From Planctomycetota bacterium (GTDB lineage: Bacteria; Planctomycetota; Phycisphaerae; Phycisphaerales; SM1A02): DNA of 64,000 bases. The DNA lies in the NCBI GenBank assembly GCA_027618565.1, contig JAQCEQ010000001.1, positions 99,537 to 163,536 on the forward strand. Reading direction: 5' to 3'. Below the pieces are notes generated by a model. That model saw only the letters and a list, made by a program, of their open reading frames with translations, did not search any database and was not told where the DNA came from. Positions 60,801 through 64,000 of this stretch are shown one piece after another; position 1 is the first letter of the stretch; every line of letters starts with the position of its first letter. A program made the position numbers and the translations under genes.

Positions 60801-61135
60801 TGTCGATGGAGTGGGAGGGCGGCCAGCTCACGGGTGCCGTGATCGATTGCTCTGGGACGGAGCCGGTTCGACTGCAGTTGCCGGAGGGGTTGCGAATCGT
60901 GGCGGCTGAAGATGCGGGTGGCGGCGATGTGCCGGTGCGATTTGAGCCCATCGACACCAACACGCCGGGACGTGTCGTGGGAGTGTGGCGACTTGGTCCG
61001 GCGGGGGCGCCGACACCGAAGGGGCAGGTGAATGTGTTTGTCGCGCCGCGCGACCCGCGCCGCGCGACCCGCGCATCCTCAGGCCCCAAGCAACTCACGA
61101 CCCTTTGGATTGGTGCGCCCGCGACAGGTTCATGA
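57809..61135 (+). CDS. GH95 alpha-L-fucosidase with N-terminal sugar-binding-like domain
   Basis: A 1108-residue secreted glycosidase. A short signal ([20 protein letters not shown]) is followed by a GH2-type jelly-roll domain (about 25-150) with [20 protein letters not shown] and [18 protein letters not shown]. The GH95 part begins [20 protein letters not shown] and [15 protein letters not shown], and has the catalytic-barrel strings [96 protein letters not shown] and [20 protein letters not shown]. GH95 enzymes remove alpha-1,2-linked fucose or galactose. Its last 41 bases overlap the 3' end of the convergent tyrA gene. Confidence 0.9.
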   Translation: [1108 protein letters not shown]

Positions 61136-62180
61136 TCGAACGGAAGATCTCCGCCGTGGCGTCGGGGTCCAGGCCGACAGCCGCCGCTTCCTCGCGCCGT
61201 GCCGCCAACAGTTGATCTTCCCGCCGCGGATCACGCACGCCTCGGCCCACTGATGCCTTCGCGCGCACCGCACGCATCGCCAACTCAATCCGCTGGGTCA
61301 ACATCCGCAGCAACTCCTGGTCCAGCGTGTCGATCCGCTCGCGAATGTCTCGGAGCAGGGGCTGGGGCTCGTCAGCCTCCGGAAGTCGTAGCGCAGCCGG
61401 CTCCTCATGCGCGCACTCGCCAGGCTGGGGCGCAGCACGCAGCGCCGCATCCGTCAGCTGCAGTGCGTCAAGCAGTCGAGCCCGCGCGTCGTCGGACCAC
61501 GGGTTTTCCCGATGCAGCGTGGCAAAGAGTTGCCCCGCGTCGGCGCGCGCCGTCTGCACCGTGCGCGCGATGCCGCCCACCGACGGCGGCACCCAGTCGC
61601 TCTCGATGTCAAAGCCGCAGTCGAGAAATCCCTTCGCCACGAAGAAGGCCAGCGCGTGGCTCTGCGCCATCAAGCGGTCGTGCGACTCCGGGTCCATTCG
61701 ACGCGTGTCGCATCCAAAGTCGCGCCAGAACGATTCGGCTCGATCCGCCGCGCCGGGGCCAGACGGATGCGGGCAGATGATCGTCCGCAGCGGACGCTCA
61801 CCCAGCGCCAGGCTGAGCGGGCCAAAGAGCGGGTGCGTCGCAGCCCAGGGGATGGCGGAGCCGAGCGCGTGCTCCAGCGCCGCAACCGGGCCACCCTTGA
61901 CGGACCCAACCTCCACCACCAAGTGCTTCGAGGTGAGATGCGGTCGAACTGAAGCCAGCGCCGTTGCCGTGGCAGCGACTGGCACCGACAACAGCACAAT
62001 CTCCGCGCCGGCAACCGCTGCCGCCGGCGTGGCGGCACAGTACGGCTCCGGCACGGTGGCGCGAGGGTCCCACGCGCGCACGGATCGGCCTGTTTCGGCC
62101 AGGCGTTCGCCGACTGCGCTTCCGAATCGACCCCACCCGATGACGGCGACAGGCGTGGAGTTTGGAGCAGTGTCGTTCAT
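61095..62180 (-). CDS. tyrA: Prephenate dehydrogenase fused to a C-terminal chorismate mutase
   Basis: A 361-residue bifunctional protein of tyrosine synthesis. Residues 8-250 form the prephenate dehydrogenase: VAVIGWGRFGSAVGERLAET (NAD motif GxGxxG), VEVGSVKGGPVAALEHALG, AATHPLFGPLSLAL with active-site His, and ESHDRLMAQSHALAFFVAKG. Residues about 268-355 form an AroQ chorismate mutase: LLRDIRERIDTLDQELLRML, TQRIELAMRAVRAKASVGRG and DPRREDQLLAARREEA. In enterobacterial TyrA the mutase is N-terminal; here the order is reversed. Start ATG 62178-62180. Its 3' end overlaps the fucosidase 3' end on the other strand by 41 bases. Confidence 0.9.
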   Translation of the reverse strand: MNDTAPNSTPVAVIGWGRFGSAVGERLAETGRSVRAWDPRATVPEPYCAATPAAAVAGAEIVLLSVPVAATATALASVRPHLTSKHLVVEVGSVKGGPVAALEHALGSAIPWAATHPLFGPLSLALGERPLRTIICPHPSGPGAADRAESFWRDFGCDTRRMDPESHDRLMAQSHALAFFVAKGFLDCGFDIESDWVPPSVGGIARTVQTARADAGQLFATLHRENPWSDDARARLLDALQLTDAALRAAPQPGECAHEEPAALRLPEADEPQPLLRDIRERIDTLDQELLRMLTQRIELAMRAVRAKASVGRGVRDPRREDQLLAARREEAAAVGLDPDATAEIFRSIMNLSRAHQSKGS

Positions 62181-62270
62181 GCGGCGATCCGTGGCAGGCT
62201 ATCGGACGGGGATTGCCCGGAATGACCCTCGCCCGCTTGCCACAACTCAGATTTGTGCGATGCTGTCTCC

Positions 62271-63146
62271 ATGCACCGCCACGCACTCACTATCGCACTC
62301 ACCATGGCACTGTCCATGCCAGGGGTCTCCGTGTTCGCGCAGGGCATCGAGGAAACCCTCGTCTTCCAGCAGAGCGTCAACAGCTACAACGCGACGCAGG
62401 ACACATGGATCGACGAGGACTATCCAAACAGTTCCTACGGCGGGGCGTCGACCAAGTGGTGCGATGACGACACCGCCAACAGCATCTGGAGCGACTACGC
62501 AGGGCAGGCGTTGCTTCGATTCGATGACATGATGGGCGACGAGTGGTGGCAGATTCCGGCGGGCAGCCAGATCGTGAGCGCCACGCTGGAAGTGCATGTG
62601 GTGGAGGACAACGACTCGCCATTCTGGACGCCGACGGTCTATGTCCACCAGATCACTCGCAGCTGGGACGAGGGCAGCACCTGGAACTCACTCGGCAGCG
62701 GCCTCAGCGTGCCAGCCGACATGATGGGCCACTTTGCCACCTTCACCAGTGACAACGAGCCCGAGGACGCATCGCACCGGGCGATCGGCGTGACCGCGCA
62801 AGTCAACGACTGGTTCCACGGCGGCGGTGGCACCGGTGCCGCCAACTGGGGATTCGCCTTCATCTTCGAGAACATCGATGGCAACGACGACGGCATCGAG
62901 ATTGCCTCAAGCGAACACGGCTCGGTCGGCATTCGACCCAAGCTCAGCGTGACCTTCATCCGTCCTGCGCCGCCGCCACCACCACCGAACGACCCCGGCG
63001 ACCTCAACGGCGACGGCTTGGTGAACGCCGCAGACTTGGCGATCGTGCTGGGGAAGTGGGGGACCACCGACCCACTCGGCGACGCCAATGGCGACGGCCA
63101 AGTTGACGGCGCCGACCTGGCGATGGTGGTTGGGAACTGGGGGTAG
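62271..63146 (+). CDS. Secreted DNRLRE-domain protein with dockerin-like tail
   Basis: A 291-residue protein starting MHRHALTIALTMALSMPGVS with a clear signal peptide ending near FAQG. The main domain matches the DNRLRE/disaggregatase-related beta-sandwich: DTWIDEDYPNSSYGGASTKW, GQALLRFDDM, SQIVSATLEVHVVEDNDSPF, VYVHQITRSWDEGSTWNSLG and ASSEHGSVGIRPKLSVTFIR. A Pro-rich linker leads to two dockerin-like Ca loops, DLNGDGLVNAADLAIVLGKW and DANGDGQVDGADLAMVVGNWG, without flanking cysteines. Such modules bind glycans or surfaces in secreted planctomycete proteins. Transcription probably ends at the palindrome at 63164. Confidence 0.85.
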   Translation: MHRHALTIALTMALSMPGVSVFAQGIEETLVFQQSVNSYNATQDTWIDEDYPNSSYGGASTKWCDDDTANSIWSDYAGQALLRFDDMMGDEWWQIPAGSQIVSATLEVHVVEDNDSPFWTPTVYVHQITRSWDEGSTWNSLGSGLSVPADMMGHFATFTSDNEPEDASHRAIGVTAQVNDWFHGGGGTGAANWGFAFIFENIDGNDDGIEIASSEHGSVGIRPKLSVTFIRPAPPPPPPNDPGDLNGDGLVNAADLAIVLGKWGTTDPLGDANGDGQVDGADLAMVVGNWG

Positions 63147-63163
63147 GTTTTTCTTGTGGTCTG

Positions 63164-63212
63164 GGAAGTTGGTGAGAATCGACCCCTCAGGGGCCGATTC
63201 TCACCAACTTCC
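63164..63212. repeat. Perfect long palindromic repeat (family A) between convergent genes
   Basis: GGAAGTTGGTGAGAATCG at 63164-63181 and CGATTCTCACCAACTTCC at 63195-63212 are perfect 18-base complements, around an inner CCCC-TCA-GGGG stem. This is the longest perfect copy and lies between the stops of the DNRLRE gene and nuoA, where it can end both transcripts. Confidence 0.85.
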
Positions 63213-63274
63213 GAGAGTGCGCAGACCGCTCCCGACAGAAGCTCGCGCCCCAGGATCAACCGAGGGCTCCCCAC

Positions 63275-63709
63275 TCAATCCCACCGGAACACGCCCTTCT
63301 TCCAGGCGTAGATGTAGGCCACGACGCTGGTGCCCACGAAGAATGCCATGCGCGCCAGGTAGAGCTTGGCCTCGGCGCTGCCGGGCTCCAAGTCCGCAAA
63401 CGCGACCGCCCAGGGGTACAGAAAGATGATCTCGACATCAAAGACCAGGAAGGTCATCGCCATGATGTAGAAGCGGACATTGAACCGCTTCCGCGCGGAG
63501 TCCCACGGATTCATCCCGCTTTCGTACGCGATCGCCTTCACGGTGCCCTCGGTGCTGGGGCCGATGAGCATGCTGGCGATGATGTTTATCGCGCAAAACC
63601 CGATCACCATCACCACCACCAGTGCCACGGGCGCATACGACTGCAGACTGTCGGCGGCCAGCAACACGACAGGCTGGATCGACGCGAGGGGCAGGACATG
63701 GGAAACCAT
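63275..63709 (-). CDS. nuoA: NADH-quinone oxidoreductase subunit A
   Basis: A 144-residue membrane subunit of respiratory complex I with three helices. The family signature is intact: TVKAIAYESGMNPWDSARKR, FNVRFYIMAMTFLVFDVEII and FLYPWAVAFADLEPGS. The last helix ends in YIYAWKKGVFRWD. Normally nuoA is followed directly by nuoB, nuoC and further genes; here the DNA after its stop holds the perfect palindrome and a convergent gene, so it is not at the head of a nuo operon. The other subunits must be elsewhere. The start ATG is 33 bases from a divergent sulfotransferase-like remnant. Confidence 0.92.
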   Translation of the reverse strand: MVSHVLPLASIQPVVLLAADSLQSYAPVALVVVMVIGFCAINIIASMLIGPSTEGTVKAIAYESGMNPWDSARKRFNVRFYIMAMTFLVFDVEIIFLYPWAVAFADLEPGSAEAKLYLARMAFFVGTSVVAYIYAWKKGVFRWD

Positions 63710-63742
63710 GGGGCGCGGAGTCTAGTCTCCACGCCTACGACC

Positions 63743-63916
63743 ATGCCCGCGCCACACCCCGCGCCACACCCCGCGCCACACCCCGCGCCCATCACCATCG
63801 TCAGCGGCCTGCCACGCTCTGGTACCAGCCTCGCCATGCAGATGCTGGTTGCTGGCGGCCTCGCACCGATGGCCAGCGCGCCGCCGATGCCGACAATCCT
63901 CGCGGCTATCTATTGA
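63743..63916 (+). pseudogene. Broken P-loop sulfotransferase-like gene
   Basis: The frame starts with HPAP repeats (from a 12-base tandem repeat) and then ITIVSGLPRSGTSLAMQMLV, the phosphate-binding loop of sulfotransferase-like proteins, but runs into a TGA after 57 codons. Shifting by one base near 63870 restores the expected continuation TDGQRAADADNPRGY, which matches the family, but only to about 63910, after which similarity stops. So there is at least one frameshift and probably a truncation or insertion at the NPRGY point. The window edge prevents checking the rest. Confidence 0.65.
63746..63789. repeat. 12-base tandem repeat at the start of the sulfotransferase-like remnant
   Basis: CCCGCGCCACAC occurs three times followed by a partial unit; it encodes the HPAP repeats at the N-terminus. 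Confidence 0.85.
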
Positions 63917-64000
63917 TAGGACTTCGCTTTTTGAGCGTCGCAGGCGTGTATCGCGCGCACACGTCCTCGGCAAGTGCGCAAGAAATTCCGCAGCATTTTG
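63910..64000 (-). other. Possible C-terminal end of a gene entering from the right
   Basis: On the minus strand an open frame of 29 codons runs from the window edge to a TAG at 63910-63912, reading KMLRNFLRTCRGRVRAIHAC and ending QKAKSYQ. Its stop coincides with the point where the sulfotransferase-like remnant loses similarity and with a short palindrome CTATC-TATT-GATAG, so it may belong to an inserted element. Evidence is weak. Confidence 0.2.

Noticed and set aside
63910..64000. Calling the right-edge frame a transposase
   Set aside because: Only 29 codons are visible and no recognisable transposase motif or terminal inverted repeat can be confirmed.
1..64000. CRISPR arrays, tRNA or rRNA genes
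   Set aside because: I looked for regularly spaced repeats and cloverleaf-like patterns in intergenic regions and found none; the tandem repeats present are short 8- or 12-base coding or slippage tracts.

Overview
The window is GC-rich bacterial chromosome that I place, from content alone, in the Planctomycetota and probably close to Phycisphaerae. The evidence is secreted proteins ending in dockerin-like DxNxDGxVxxADL...WG repeats, small membrane and hypothetical proteins of planctomycete type, an Ala/Lys-rich histone H1-like mini-protein, a large acyl-CoA dehydrogenase and a GH95 fucosidase. No rRNA, tRNA, CRISPR array, prophage or intact insertion sequence was seen. About 57 protein-coding genes fill the window, often in short operons with ATGA, GTGA or TGATG overlaps.

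Layout. 1-6.7 kb: LemA with an M48 protease (cut by the window edge), a DEAD-box helicase, two small membrane proteins, a 7Fe ferredoxin, the histone-like peptide with a pseudoknot-like leader, then dapB, an M16-type protein and a small conserved protein. 6.7-14.5 kb: a minus-strand set of exported proteins (PDZ lipoprotein, three amidohydrolase-like domains in two genes, a beta-CASP metallo-beta-lactamase protein with an export signal) and a FlgM-like anti-sigma factor. 14.7-21.2 kb: lipoprotein, DNA polymerase III delta', CYTH phosphatase, an isolated ATP synthase epsilon subunit, ScpB, tRNA-dihydrouridine synthase and a DEDDh exonuclease. 21.3-34.5 kb: the most interesting part, a cluster resembling the ebo metabolite-traffic operon (EboF, EboC, EboE, EboB and EboD homologues plus a small protein and a class-I glutamine-amidotransferase-type hydrolase). 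It is split by a divergent persulfide dioxygenase-rhodanese gene and followed by a DUF3299 protein and a large alpha/beta hydrolase.

34.6-47.6 kb: SpoU methyltransferase, then a 2-oxoacid dehydrogenase operon (E1alpha, E1beta, E2), gamma-glutamyltransferase, leucine-type dehydrogenase, acyl-CoA dehydrogenase and three crotonases. Together these suggest branched-chain amino acid catabolism: deamination, oxidative decarboxylation, dehydrogenation, hydration. 47.6-64 kb: MgtE, hypothetical genes, a LETM1-like protein, glycine dehydrogenase GcvP, an M28 aminopeptidase with PDZ, lamin-tail and DNRLRE dockerin-like secreted proteins, GH95 fucosidase, a TyrA-chorismate mutase fusion, an isolated nuoA, and a broken sulfotransferase-like gene at the right edge.

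A dispersed palindromic repeat family (core TTGGTGA ... CCTC/GAGG ... TCACCAA) occurs at least six times, mostly between genes, and once in frame inside the DUF3299 gene, reminiscent of Rickettsia palindromic elements. All functions are inferred from reading the translated sequence; no database search was run.
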